This document shows positions 43,858 to 53,739 of a stretch of 64,000 bases of DNA, in pieces. Below the pieces are notes generated by a model. That model was given only the letters and a program-made list of their open reading frames with translations. It was not told the DNA's origin and did not search any database. The stretch comes from Symbiodinium microadriaticum (taxonomy: Eukaryota > Sar > Dinophyceae > Suessiales > Symbiodiniaceae). The stretch is from positions 430,522-494,521 of the forward strand of contig LSRX01000168.1 of the NCBI GenBank assembly GCA_001939145.1. The letters are read 5' to 3'. The first letter of the stretch is position 1; every line of letters starts with the position of its first letter. The translations under genes were made by a program, and so were the position numbers.

Positions 43858-44592
43858 TTATCTCCGCAAGCCGCTGGAAGATGAGGGCTCAGTCGTAGCA
43901 GCTGGTGCGTCCATCGCGGGAGGTGGCGCCGAACTTCCTTGATACCACTGCTGGAAGGAGAGGCGGTCTGAGTCTGTGAGCAGCGGCCACATAAGCAAAA
44001 TGAAGTCTCGGTAAAGATTCCCCCCTGTAATAGTGACCGCTCGGTGAACGAAGTCGGCGGAGTTCCTGAGCTGCAGCCGTGGAGCCAGAGAGCCCACCAA
44101 TAAAAGAGCGATACGTTGCTCCACCTGGTGTCGGGCCGGGTCTTCCATGCGTCCCACCTGGTCAGAATAGATCCAGTCGTAGTCATTGGGAGGCGTCGGC
44201 TGTGCGAACAGCCGTTGCAGGAGCCGCACGTCACTCTGAACCCCGTTGTAGCGTTGTTGCACCAGCTGTGGCTGCGTGAGCAGTAGGACTCCATCCACTG
44301 TTTGGCCTTGCGTCTGCCGGTTGAACCAGCTACGGCGTCCTGATATTTGCCTGGAGCTGCGACCGTCTTGGCATAGTTGCTCCTCCAGGGCCATCTCGCA
44401 GACCACCACTGCCAGTCTGCGTTCGTACCAGACTTTGGTGTTGGCACGGTGTCTTTCAGCCTCCACCTGCTGGGCTCGGTGTCGAGCTGCAACGGCTTCT
44501 TCCCCTGATTCAGAGTCGCCTGACTCCATGCCAGACAGCGATCCGTATGAATCCCCTGAAGCAGAATCAGAAGAGGCCAGAGAGCGCACCAT
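43858..44592 (-). CDS. LINE ORF1-like protein
   Basis: ATG at 44,592 to TAA at 43,858, 244 codons. The N-terminus is Ser/Glu-rich, then a helical middle (CEMALEEQLCQDGRSSRQIS), a globular C-half (WIYSDQVGRM, QRIALLLVGSLAP) and a Ser/Ala-rich tail. No CCHC knuckle or RRM was seen. By position it is the ORF1 of the element, presumably RNA-binding, which is inference. Confidence 0.65.
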   Translation of the reverse strand: MVRSLASSDSASGDSYGSLSGMESGDSESGEEAVAARHRAQQVEAERHRANTKVWYERRLAVVVCEMALEEQLCQDGRSSRQISGRRSWFNRQTQGQTVDGVLLLTQPQLVQQRYNGVQSDVRLLQRLFAQPTPPNDYDWIYSDQVGRMEDPARHQVEQRIALLLVGSLAPRLQLRNSADFVHRAVTITGGNLYRDFILLMWPLLTDSDRLSFQQWYQGSSAPPPAMDAPAATTEPSSSSGLRR

Positions 44593-44652
44593 GGATAGCG
44601 CGGCAGGGGCATGGGATGGCTGTGTTGGGCTCTCTTCCGGGCCGAGACACTT

Positions 44653-44770
44653 ATACATACATACATACATACATACATACATACATACATACATACATAC
44701 AGACACACATACACACACACACACATACATACATACATACATACATACATACATACATACATACATACAT
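44653..44770. repeat. (ACAT)n microsatellite at the 5' side of the LINE
   Basis: ACAT repeats, on the same strand as at 36,531-36,698, with an internal ACACACAC segment. Confidence 0.95.
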
Positions 44771-44843
44771 TATGTATATATATATATGTTGAAGTTTACG
44801 CAAGTATATATGTGTCTCTAAAGCCATCCTTTAAACTGTCCAG

Positions 44844-44935
44844 CGATGTCCAGCGTCTTTTGGACGGACCAGGTCTGCAAAACTTGGGACGCGGCCCTGG
44901 CAAGTGGGGCGACCTGGCGCATGGTGGATGAATGA
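44844..44935 (+). CDS. Putative terminal exon
   Basis: AACTGTCCAG precedes, and the frame reads MSSVFWTDQVCKTWDAALAS and ends at TGA. The minus strand is also open. Confidence 0.45.
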
Positions 44936-45123
44936 CCCGGCAGTGCTTAAGTAGCACTGACCTCCACAAAAACAGGTTCTTCCATGGGAACTAGATCCAG
45001 ATGTTTGGGCATTCATGGCTCGAGGTTTAAGGTTTTGCAGACTGCCGTCTGTCTGAGGGTAGAGTCTAAGGTGTTTCGCAGATATGGGTACCTTTTGCAC
45101 GATCCTGTCAGGGTTCCTTTTAG

Positions 45124-45270
45124 AAAGGCACCCTAGCCCTAAACCCTAAACCCCTAAACCCCAAACCCTAAACCCTAAACCCCAAACCCCAAACCCCAAA
45201 CCCTCCTCTTAGGGTTTCAGGAACCGTAAACCCTAAACCCTGAAATGCCCTAAACCCCAAACCCGAACCC
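45124..45270. repeat. CCCTAAA telomere-like array
   Basis: About 145 bp of CCCTAAA/CCCCAAA heptamers. Confidence 0.85.
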
Positions 45271-45648
45271 TATAGGGGCCAGCAACCCACTATAGGTACA
45301 TTTGTCACAGGTCCTACTCCACTTACGCGCGCATCCTGTTACTCTTGATCGAGCCTTCAACGAGATTACTTACATAAAGGTACATGTATACAGGACCCTG
45401 TTTTAGGGGGTTGGGGGTTTAGGGTTTACGGGGCCAAAGCACACTTCGCAATCTCTCGGAAATGGAGCCGTGACATTCCGGTTTGAGCTCTCTGGAACCT
45501 TACAGCTTTCACATCATCAGCCCTCAAACCCTACACCTCAGACCCTTAAACCCTGAGCCCTGAAGCCTAAACCCTTGCAAAAAACCTCAATTCAAAAATC
45601 ACTCAGGTAAAGGAACGCTTAACAGAACGCTCAAAGGCGCCCTTAAAG

Positions 45649-45741
45649 CTGTGCCGGTCGAGTGAAAAACAAGTCAGCTACGCCCTCGCGATGCGAAGAG
45701 CGCATGCGACATCCCCTGGCCAACAAGCTGTCACTAAGTCG
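45649..45741 (+). CDS. Putative exon
   Basis: CCTTAAAG precedes, and the frame includes KSATPSRCEERMRHPLANKL. It ends AGTCG|GTACTT, the donor being the first bases of a family H fragment. Confidence 0.5.
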
Positions 45742-45758
45742 GTACTTTAAGGCCAAAG

Positions 45759-45850
45759 TACCCATAGGCTCCATAGTAGTTCCTTTTTGGGATTACCCTA
45801 TATCCCGCACTTATAAGCCACAAAAGGAGCTACTATGGAGCCTATGGGTA
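45759..45850. mobile_element. MITE-like family A, copy 9
   Basis: TACCCATAGGCTCCATAGTAG ... CTATGGAGCCTATGGGTA, near-perfect palindromic ends with TA on both sides. Confidence 0.85.
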
Positions 45851-46088
45851 TCATGGATGCTTTGGGTAAGAGCTGCCTAAGGATTCTATAAGGGCCGCAG
45901 AAGGGTCTGCAACAATGAATCAATATAAAGGTTCTACAAGACTTTTGTACGAGTTCGTCGTTCGTGTACATGGGTGCTACAACGTTCAACTAATACTGGT
46001 GACAATGACCTGCTTCAAAAAAAAGAACCCTGAATCCTGAACCCCTCAACCCTAAACTCCTGAACCCTAAATCCTATACCCTAAATAG

Positions 46089-46148
46089 CAACCAGCCACC
46101 GAGCACAATCCGGCAATGAACAACTTCACGAAAGAACACGTGAATTGA
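46089..46148 (+). CDS. Putative terminal exon
   Basis: The acceptor is CCCTAAATAG, i.e. a heptamer followed by TAG. The frame reads QPATEHNPAMNNFTKEHVN and ends at TGA. Confidence 0.45.
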   Translation, partial: QPATEHNPAMNNFTKEHVN

Positions 46149-46355
46149 AGGTGTCATAAGATTTAGGGTTTAGTGTTTATTATAGGGCATAGGGGCCTCA
46201 ATCATTCCGCCGATGTTGCGCCTCTAAGGGCGCTTTAACAAGGGGCTACTTTGCGGGCGGCTTAGGGTTCAGGGCTTAGGGCTTAGACGGTTTAGGGCTT
46301 AGGGCTTAGGGTTCAGCGTATTTAAAGTAGTTCGAGTACGGGGCTTAAGGATAAG

Positions 46356-46402
46356 ACTCTGCAGTGCGGGCGACTAGCCAGAGTGAAGAACGGCCTGGAG
46401 CC
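46356..46402 (+). CDS. Putative exon
   Basis: AAGGATAAG precedes, and GAGCC|GTATAC follows. The frame reads TLQCGRLARVKNGLE. Confidence 0.45.
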
Positions 46403-46443
46403 GTATACTAGCAAATCATACCAACCTCTGAAACCCTAAACCC

Positions 46444-46537
46444 TACCCATAGGCCCCTAAGTAGTTCCTTTTTGTGGTTTACATTTAGAATCCTACAAGG
46501 TAAGCCCACAAAGGAACTACTTAGGGGCTTATGGGTA
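46444..46537. mobile_element. MITE-like family A, copy 10
   Basis: TACCCATAGGCCCCTAAGTAG ... CTTAGGGGCTTATGGGTA, with TA at both ends. Confidence 0.85.
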
Positions 46538-46580
46538 AGCCCTAAACACCAAACTTTCAAACCCTAAGCTCTGAACGCAG

Positions 46581-46628
46581 AGCTCCGGCTTAGAACCCGG
46601 AACACACGAAGCCAAACATCAGACGCCT
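46581..46628 (+). CDS. Putative 16-codon exon
   Basis: TGAACGCAG precedes and GCCT|GTAGGG follows. The frame reads SSGLEPGTHEAKHQTP. Confidence 0.5.
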
Positions 46629-46776
46629 GTAGGGGGCCGCAGCATAATTAGAACTATTGGCTGATTTGGGAACAGAACATACCATTAGGAATAGTATTGA
46701 TTTGGTATAATTTGAGTATCCCGGCTTCTATATCAGAGAGAACATTCACGAGCCCGGCCCCAACACCTCACCGCAG

Positions 46777-46830
46777 CGCGGCCTGTGTGAAGCGCCTCGA
46801 CCAGGAATCTTTTCCATGCCTCCGAGTCGG
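46777..46830 (+). CDS. Putative exon with heptamer-like donor
   Basis: CACCGCAG precedes and GTCGG|GTTTTAGGG follows. The frame reads RGLCEAPRPGIFSMPPSR. Confidence 0.5.
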
Positions 46831-47047
46831 GTTTTAGGGTGTAGGGTTTAGGGATTTAGGTTTTAGGGTTTAGGGGTTTAGGGTTTAGGGATTTCGTGGG
46901 CAGATGAAACAACGACTAAATGTGAATACAAGTGCGCGTATACCTGTGCAGATACAACTTGTTAAATCTTGTGCGATATGACACATGCAGAGAGGCTCAC
47001 GCAGAGAGAGAGAGAGAGGGAGAGAGAGAGACAGAGATCAACTGCAG

Positions 47048-47123
47048 AAACACTTTGGAACATTGACTGAAGTTCTGGCTCTGTACTACAGACTTTGTGA
47101 AGAATATAGAGCACCCCCAACAG
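47048..47123 (+). CDS. Exon, helical
   Basis: CAACTGCAG precedes and ACAG|GTCGTT follows. The frame reads HFGTLTEVLALYYRLCEEYR, a strongly amphipathic helix. A second frame stays open to 47,280. Confidence 0.6.
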
Positions 47124-47749
47124 GTCGTTAAGCCTGTGAAGCAGAGATGTGCCACTCGAACGCGTGCATATCGATGCTTGGGTCGTTACACCCAGGAAAT
47201 ACCAGCCCTAGATGCAGGAAACCGAAATCTCTTAAAGCATTGCATAACAGTATAGGCTCCGACCCTAAACCATACAAAGCATATCCTTACTTCCCCAATA
47301 TGCCAGGGAAATAAAAGGCTAAACTGTCAGATGGCCACTAAATTATAAGAAACCAAGAAGCTTAAGGTTAGGTATTGGAGAACTAAGTTATATCCCTAAA
47401 CCCGCCTAAAACCCTAAACTTTTAGAGCTCTGAACTCCTCAATCCCATGAGCCACTCCTCATCCCTACAAGCTCTAACTCCCTAAAGCCAAAAACTCTTA
47501 AACCCTAGAACCACGGGTCCCCGAACCCTGGAGCCTCAAACTCTAAAGTCCATAAACCCCCCCGAAAAAAAAAAAAAAAAACCTAAAATCCACAACAGCA
47601 TCCTGAAAGAGACCCTCATTTAGAGAACTACCCGTATGGGGGTTTCCGAAAGTAGGGACCCTGCTATAGTACCCTAAATAGTACATAGGATCCTTATTAT
47701 AAGGACCCCCAAAATAAGGTACCCGAGTTTTCCGCAAACTCCCAGATCC

Positions 47750-48095
47750 CTTAAAGGAGCCCCAAAAAGGGACCCTCTATCCCTTAAGAACTACCCCCTA
47801 AGCCCTAAAACCCCAAACCCTAAAGCCCTAAATCTTAAATGCCCTAAAGCCCTAAAGCCCTAAAACCCTAAACCCTAAACCCTATCCCTTAAGGAGCCCC
47901 TAAAGGGCTTGGGCCTAAACCCTAAACCCTGAACCCTCAAAGAAACCTTATAGAAATCTGCATAGATCCCTTTAAAGGAGCCCCCAAAAAGGGACCCCTC
48001 TACATCCCTTGAGCACTACCCCCTAAACCCTAAACCCTATCCCTTTAAAGGAGCCCCCAAAACTAGGACGCCTATACATCCCTTAAAGGAGCCTT
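47750..48095. repeat. Tandem-like repeat with CCCTTAAAGGAGCCCC units
   Basis: A CCTTAAAGGAGCCCCAAAA-type unit appears about four times, interleaved with CCCTAAA heptamers. Confidence 0.6.
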
Positions 48096-48122
48096 CGGGC
48101 TTTCTGGGAGCCCTGGGGTCAG

Positions 48123-48189
48123 CGCCTGCACCGCTGCCCTCAAGGCCGGGATGTTCAGCCAGCTGCGGTGGTCAAAGGCGAGCCTCGGA
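48123..48189. CDS. Exon-like island, strand uncertain
   Basis: Plus: after GGGGTCAG it reads ACTAALKAGMFSQLRWSKAS to GTCTTT. Minus: after CTCCGAG it reads LAFDHRSWLNIPALRAA to GTGCAG. Both are protein-like, so I do not choose. Confidence 0.5.
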
Positions 48190-48430
48190 GTCTTTAGGGT
48201 TTAGGGTTTAGGGGTTTTTTGAAGGCTTGCCGTTTTTGTTTCAGGGTTCCTGGAAGGGTCTCTCAGGGTTTGGATTTTTTTGTGATTTTTATTGAGGGCT
48301 CTTTCCGTCTAGGGTTTAGGGTTTAGGGTGTAGAAGGTATCATGGTATACGGCCTTTTCAGGCTTTGAGCTGTCTTTCGGGTTTATGGCTTTTTCCCGTT
48401 TGTGTGTTGTAGATTGCTCCGTCCGTAAAG

Positions 48431-48623
48431 AAGCAGGGAAGCGGTCCTGGTGGAGGCATGCTTAGACAGCATAAGATTGTTGCTACGGCCTGGTCACTCT
48501 TTTCGACAGGCCTGCTTCCATTACCTTATCATACCGAACTCAGTCAAGGACGATGTCCTGCATTGTCTTGAACCTCTGATCGTTGTTGCATATCGTTTTC
48601 CCAAACACGTTTCAAATACCAGT
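48431..48623 (+). CDS. Long exon, protein unknown
   Basis: Sixty-four codons are open from CGTAAAG to CCAGT|GTATGTG. They include VLVEACLDSIRLLLRPGHSF and KDDVLHCLEPLIVVAYRF, the pattern of a helical globular protein. A stronger acceptor, TTGTGTGTTGTAG at 48,410, would favour another frame over the 5' half. Confidence 0.55.
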
Positions 48624-49062
48624 GTATGTGTATATATACACATATACACCTTGCCTACAAATGAAGAAATATGCAAACACACGTACACACACATGAATAA
48701 ACAAACATATACATATACATATACCTATGCATATATGTATCATGTATATATATATATATATATGTCTTTATTTATGCATATTTCAACACGCATAGCATAC
48801 CACCTAACTTCGAACTCTCAACCCTTGAACCCCCAATTCTGCATTCCAAAATCCTGACCCCGCTGGTAGCCTGACAGAGCCTTGACGGGGACCCTACGCC
48901 CTGAACTGAAGTCTAAGGAAAAAACCCTGCAAGGAAGCCTGACCAGCAGCCCTGAAAGCTTCCTTGAAGGGCTTCCTTGAAGGGCTTCCTTTAAGGGTTC
49001 CTTTAAAGGCTCCTTTAAGGGTTCCGGTTCCTTTGCGGGTTCTGCTCCCTTAAAGGCAACAC

Positions 49063-49280
49063 TTAATACCCACCATACCCTGCGACGAAAGCCTTTGAGA
49101 CCTTGAAAGCCCTCTTGCAGCGCCGTATGGGCCAGCAGGGCGATGAAACCCGAGAGTAGATGGACAAGGCCCTGGGCTCACCGACAAGCAAGCCACACAC
49201 GGCTTCTTGTATTGAAAGGTCCCTTAGTCGCCCCTTAACAATAAGGGTGCCCTTTTTTTGATAAAGCGACCCCAAGCTAA
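49063..49280. CDS. Exon-like island, strand uncertain
   Basis: Plus reads ATKAFETLKALLQRRMGQQG to TAG. Minus reads EAVCGLLVGEPRALSIYSRV. Both look like protein. Confidence 0.35.
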
Positions 49281-49506
49281 AAAGGGCAAAAGGGTACTAC
49301 TGCGAGCCCTAGATTGCGATGAGGGTATTCCTTACATACTTCTTGAGGGTATAGTGGGGCTTCATGCCGAAGATTAGGAGCTGTTGTCGGCATTGCAAAT
49401 CATCCTCGAAGGACCACCTTCCTAAGAAGCCTGGACAAGCTACGAACCGCATGGGGTTAGAAGGTTTTTCAGGATGGGAAGGTCTCGAAGCAGACGAGAC
49501 ACCTTG

Positions 49507-49673
49507 TCAATCAAGCTTGGGATATCTTTGCTTCACGGTCATTCTGTCCTTCTTGATTCTCTTGCCACCACCAGCGCTGGTGCCCGCGTAGGCGAGAATG
49601 ATGATTGACGGTCTCTGAAGCACTAGTCGGACTTTCTTGCGGTTGGTGCTCGCGTCAAGGTGCTTTCCACGTT
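49507..49673 (-). CDS. Terminal exon (minus), basic protein
   Basis: On the minus strand ATGATGCAG precedes a 54-codon frame ending at TGA. It includes LVLQRPSIIILAYAGTSAGG and KRIKKDRMTVKQRYPKL. It is Lys/Arg-rich. No family is recognised. Confidence 0.65.
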
Positions 49674-49829
49674 CTGCATCATAAACTTCATCTTGAGTGG
49701 CCAGATGGTCTCATTGTTTTGGATAGACTCAATGACGGCCTAGGGTTTCGTAGGTCCGTTTCGGGCGAAAGGGCCCTTCCAAAGAGGCTCTATCAGGATG
49801 TAGGGCTTCCTTCATAAGAGATAGGATTA

Positions 49830-50030
49830 GGGGGACCCTTGGGGATAGAGACCCTCTCAACAGGGTCCCTACTAAGAGAGCCATAAGTAAGTAGGGTTGA
49901 AACCCTAAACCCTAAACCCTGAACCCTGAACCCTAAACCCTAAACCCCGAACCCTAAACCCTAAAACCCTAAAACCCTAAACCCTAAACCCTGAACCCTA
50001 GGGTCCCCTTTTCAAGGGGTCTCTTAATTT
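49830..50030. mobile_element. Repeat family J, copy 2, split by a telomere-like array
   Basis: GACCCTCTCAACAGGGTCCC and GAGAGCCATAAGTA match copy 1 at 5,769. Then comes about 100 bp of CCCTAAA repeats, after which GGGTCCCCTTTTCAAGGGGT resumes the element. Confidence 0.75.
49901..50000. repeat. CCCTAAA array inserted in element J2
   Basis: Fourteen or so heptamers, absent from the other copy of the element. Confidence 0.85.
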
Positions 50031-50075
50031 ACTGCCCAGGAGTCGAGAGGGCTATCATTCGTGCGTAGACTTCAG

Positions 50076-50108
50076 GGCCATGGCCCAAAGGGCCCTACAC
50101 AACCAGAA
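50076..50108 (+). CDS. Putative 11-codon exon
   Basis: GTAGACTTCAG precedes and AGAA|GTAAGG follows. The frame reads GHGPKGPTQPE. TTTAGGG comes right after the donor. Confidence 0.45.
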
Positions 50109-50611
50109 GTAAGGTTTAGGGTGCTTTTTGTTTAGGGTTTAGGGTTTAATTTTTTTTTTTTGAGTGCCTTTTTCTGTCGCTTGCGCTTCCGAGCCCAGGG
50201 TTTAGGGCTTAGGCTTTAGGGCTTAGGGTTTAGGGGTGGGGCACTTACACAAACCGTCATGAAAGCACTCTCATATCCAGGCCCAAGTTTGTTTCTCCTA
50301 GGACTAATCAGAAAGATTTACGGGCCCTCAAAGGCTTTCCATGTTTCTTAACATTATCTGGGTGTGCAGAATCGGTCCGGATCGATATCGGGATAACGCA
50401 CAGGGTTTGTAGATTGGTGGGATGTATCTCATAACACCTCAAATTTTCGATGCCTTCTACGCTTTAATTGCAGTCAGTGAGAGCACAAAGGAACTAACTT
50501 CCGAAATGTGGATCAAGAGTCGAAGCTCTAGCAAGAAATCGAAACTCCTGCCCGAAAGCTGCCTCCATAATAAAGGTTGCGGGTTTAGGGTTAAGCCCTA
50601 ATTCTGTGTAC

Positions 50612-50682
50612 ATCTCTCGAGCGCCCAACGTGACATCGCAGTCGTCTTCACCGTCCTCGTCGTCGCCTTCGCCAGCTCTGGG
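50612..50682 (-). CDS. Acidic exon (minus)
   Basis: On the minus strand GGAATTCAG precedes and GAGAT|GTACAC follows. The frame reads GEGDDEDGEDDCDVTLGARE, an acidic linker-like segment. Other frames are open. Confidence 0.5.
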
Positions 50683-51327
50683 CTGAATTCCATGACTTCG
50701 GGTTTCGGCTGAAATCGATTCTGGCCCATTTTAGGCTTGATTTACCGTTTGCGGTGTGTGCACATATATATATATATATATGTATACGTACATATAATAT
50801 AAATATATATATATATATATGAATACACACGGGCTGTTTCAATAAGAAGAGGAATACTGACAAATAATAACAACACTAACATGAATAATGCAGACAATAA
50901 TAATGACGATTGTTAACAAGAATGCTAAAAGCAATAAAGATCAAAAAAATACGGGTGCTAATGATCCAGTCAAGTTAAATACAAACAACACTAACAAAAA
51001 ATACAAGGACTAAGAACCTCCAAGCTCGAAGCAATAGTCCGATGAGCAACAGACCTCAATCCGGGGTCTATGGAGCAATGCCGAGGTTCCTGACCCAGAA
51101 TTTCGGGAGGATCTAGAAAATAGATCCCTTGATTGGGGACCCTAATTACTAAAGGGTACGTTTACAGGAACCCCCTTAAGAGTGACCCCTTGATGACATC
51201 ACTAACACCAAAACCACTACAACTCATCAACGTCCTAGCCGTTATAATAGCCGGGTAAATCCTGAAGAGGCTGAAAACTGTGAATCCAGAACCCTAAACC
51301 CGTAGTGGCGGTTTCTTGGCCTTGCAG

Positions 51328-51597
51328 TATAACAAGCTATACCATACAGCTTTCGTGCATTGGGGGCACATAGGTCAAACCTTGCAGCCCTCATTACCAA
51401 GCGTTTCGAGCTCTGAGACTGCGCCTGACTCAGCACCTCTATCAGCTTCCTTCCAGAGTGCGGGGGTGATACTCGAATGTCCGAGGCTCTTAGAGGGCTT
51501 TTGTCGGGTCTCGTTTGCAGTATTTTTCAATTATTTAAAGCTGCTGTGGCGCTTCATGAAGGTTCCATACGGGTGGCTCAAGAAGTCTTACTGTTGA
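51328..51597 (+). CDS. Putative terminal exon
   Basis: TTGGCCTTGCAG precedes an open frame reading YNKLYHTAFVHWGHI, later CPRLLEGFCRVSFAVFFNYL, to TGA. Confidence 0.45.
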   Translation, partial: YNKLYHTAFVHWGHIGQTLQPSLPSVSSSETAPDSAPLSASFQSAGVILECPRLLEGFCRVSFAVFFNYLKLLWRFMKVPYGWLKKSYC

Positions 51598-51599
51598 GG

Positions 51600-52398
51600 C
51601 TTTAAGCTTGCAAAACCCTGAACTCTGCACCCTAAACCCTAAACTTAATCGTTGAAACGAAAGCCTTAAACCCTAAATCCCAAAAGCCTTAAGCTTTAAC
51701 TCCTCAACCCTAAGTCCATGGATTAACACCAAAACCTAACTCGCCTTAAGGCTCTAATTACGACTGATCAAAGGTTGAGGCGTTTATTAGCCCCCCATGG
51801 ATATGCATACTCTCTTTGGCTTACTCTAAAGCTGTCCAAGTTAGTCGTTTATTAGCCCCCATGGATATGAATAGTCTCTTTGGCTTCCTCTAAAGCTGTT
51901 CTAATTTTTCGACATAAGTTTGGGGCTATTGATAAATCCGCATAGGGGGTCCTGTGAGGGTCGCTTGAGGTCCTCCAGCTGTTTAAGGCCTAGATTTAGG
52001 GCTGCCGTGAGCCTACAGAGAATTAAACTGTTTTTTTAACCAAAAACTGGCTTGGAGCTTGTGAATAAATAAAGACTGTCTTTGTAACTAAAAGCTTACT
52101 TGGAGTTCGTCAGTAATTAAAGACAGCTTTTTTCTCAGAAACTTCCTTGGAGTTTGCTAAGGTCTACGGAATTTTTTTGTTTGCAGGCTAGGGCCTCTTC
52201 GGGTTCGGCCCTTGGCTTATCCCGGCTTAGCTGGCAATGACATTCGTTCAAACTTATTCCCAGGGTTTAGGGTTTATCAGGCTTTAGGGCTTTAGGATTT
52301 AGGGTTTAGGGTTTTAGGGTCTAGGGCTTAGGGTTTAGGGCTTTGGGTTTCGGGCTTAGGATCTATCCGTAGTTGTTGGGTTCTAAACCAACCTCAAG
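51600..52398. other. Non-coding stretch with two local duplications
   Basis: CGTTTATTAGCCCCCATGGATATG with the following TCTCTTTGGCTT occurs at 51,780-51,835 and 51,846-51,895. AAAGACTG/AAAGACAGC repeats lie at 52,020-52,150. TTTAGGG follows at 52,262-52,350. No exon was seen. Confidence 0.45.
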
Positions 52399-52449
52399 CC
52401 CGAACTTCGGAACTCGGCGCTGCGAGAAAGAATCGATCATCGGCATTAG
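52399..52449 (+). CDS. Putative exon
   Basis: AACCTCAAG precedes and TTAG|GTCTCT follows. The frame reads RTSELGAARKNRSSAL. Confidence 0.35.
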   Translation, partial: PELRNSALRERIDHRH

Positions 52450-52895
52450 GTCTCTGTAAGGAACTTCGCTAAATATAGTCCGGCTCAGCAGCTACTGTTC
52501 TTACATGAAGTTGACCTCGGGATCCACGGAACCTTCATCCGTTCCATGGGCAGGATCGCCTATACATATCAACAAAGACCATACGTGCTCCTTTCATGAC
52601 CCCTGCCCATGAACCACTCCTGGACAATAGCACTACAAGACCGGTTACCTGTTATTTGTTGCATAACCATATCATGTGTGCTGTACCTCATTTTGAGGTT
52701 GTATATGAAGGACAAAACGAAACTGTTATGTGAGCTACTGCCTAAACAAAGCAGAATCATCATAATGATTACAATTGCGTTTTTGGATACATACCCTAAA
52801 CCCTAAACCCTGAGCCCCCCCAAACCCTGGAGATTCTGCCACCGTGAGATGATGAAAACCTAGCACAACTGGTAGCATTTGTTTGGGCTCTGTAG

Positions 52896-53119
52896 CCAAG
52901 GGCATGGCTCCTGAAGAAGACCCAGATCGGAACCATGAGTCTCTCTATTATGGGTTTAGGGTTTAGGGTTTAGAGTGTAGGGTTTAGGGTTTAGGGTTTT
53001 GGGGTTTAGGGTTTTGGGGTTTAGGGTTTGGGGTTTAGGGTTTGGGGTTTAGGGATGGTCCAAGCATCCCTGATATTGACGGTAGCTTCTGTGGGGTTTC
53101 TTTCGGTCAGAGGCTTCAG
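52896..53119 (+). CDS. Two exons joined across a pure TTTAGGG intron
   Basis: Exon 52,896-52,953 follows GGGCTCTGTAG and reads KGMAPEEDPDRNHESLYY. Exon 53,053-53,119 reads DGPSIPDIDGSFCGVSFGQR and ends CTTCAG|GTGCCC. Phases match: two leftover bases plus one. The 99 bp between is nothing but TTTAGGG-type repeats; donor TATGG|GTTTAGGG and acceptor GGTTTAG|GG both come from the repeat. Confidence 0.7.
52954..53052 (+). repeat. TTTAGGG array occupying a whole predicted intron
   Basis: About 14 heptamer units with TTTTGGGG variants, starting GTTTAGGG and ending GGGGTTTAG. Confidence 0.85.
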
Positions 53120-53629
53120 GTGCCCACCTAGTAGGTTCAGTTTGTTTTATGTGGGACGTATACATTGGTACTTGAGCCAGTGAGGGTCACACAGGTTCCA
53201 TGTGGGATCTATTTCGAGAAGTGGCTTTTCGGATCCGAAACGGATCCTACGCAGCCGGGCTTGCAGATTGTTTCCTATAGGCGTACATCCTGAATCCCAA
53301 ACTGCGTACATCCTGGACTCTATACCCAGATCTTCCAATGTCACTTCATTAAGGACGAAACCTTGAACGAACAATACGATCCCCCATGCTATTTAAGGTG
53401 TGTTCCTTAGATGAGGTATTTTTGGAAGATCTGGCCACATAGAAGCCTGAAGCAACTCGAAGGGTCTGGTCCCAGGGGATCTTCCCCAGATCATAAATAG
53501 TGATTCCTCATCTAGAAACCCGACACTCCACTTTTTCATATAGAAATTCAGGAACCCTTCAAGGAACCCTTTAAAGGAACCCTTGAAGGAACCTATATCA
53601 ACGTACCCTAAACCCTAAACCCTAAATAG

Positions 53630-53737
53630 TTACCTTGGACCCGTTGGAATGATGGGTCTGGGGCCTGCTGTGCAGTGGCCACAGCCACCGCCGCTGCTGC
53701 GGCAGCGAAAGCGGCGGCCAGGCGCCTGGAGCAATGA
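53630..53737 (+). CDS. Terminal exon with Ala-rich helix
   Basis: The acceptor CCCTAAATAG is formed by the end of a heptamer array. The frame includes TRWNDGSGACCAVAT and an Ala/Lys/Arg helix ending RRLEQ, then TGA. Confidence 0.55.
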   Translation, partial: LPWTRWNDGSGACCAVATATAAAAAAKAAARRLEQ

Positions 53738-53739
53738 TA

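Larger units (their letters stand above)
36699..44652 (-). mobile_element. LINE (non-LTR) retrotransposon with USP domain, ~7.95 kb
   Basis: A minus-strand element inside an (ACAT)n microsatellite. Order 5'->3': short leader, ORF1, apurinic-type endonuclease, reverse transcriptase with YADD, C2H2 zinc fingers, a region of unknown function, then a ubiquitin-specific-protease domain and a ~290 bp 3' region. No long terminal repeats are present. The frame changes several times, but I see no nonsense codon inside the segments I assign. Confidence 0.9.

Noticed and set aside
36000-45000. LTR retrotransposon or virus at this locus
   Set aside because: No terminal direct repeats, protease-integrase order or envelope-like gene. 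The endonuclease is AP-type and upstream of RT, as in LINEs.
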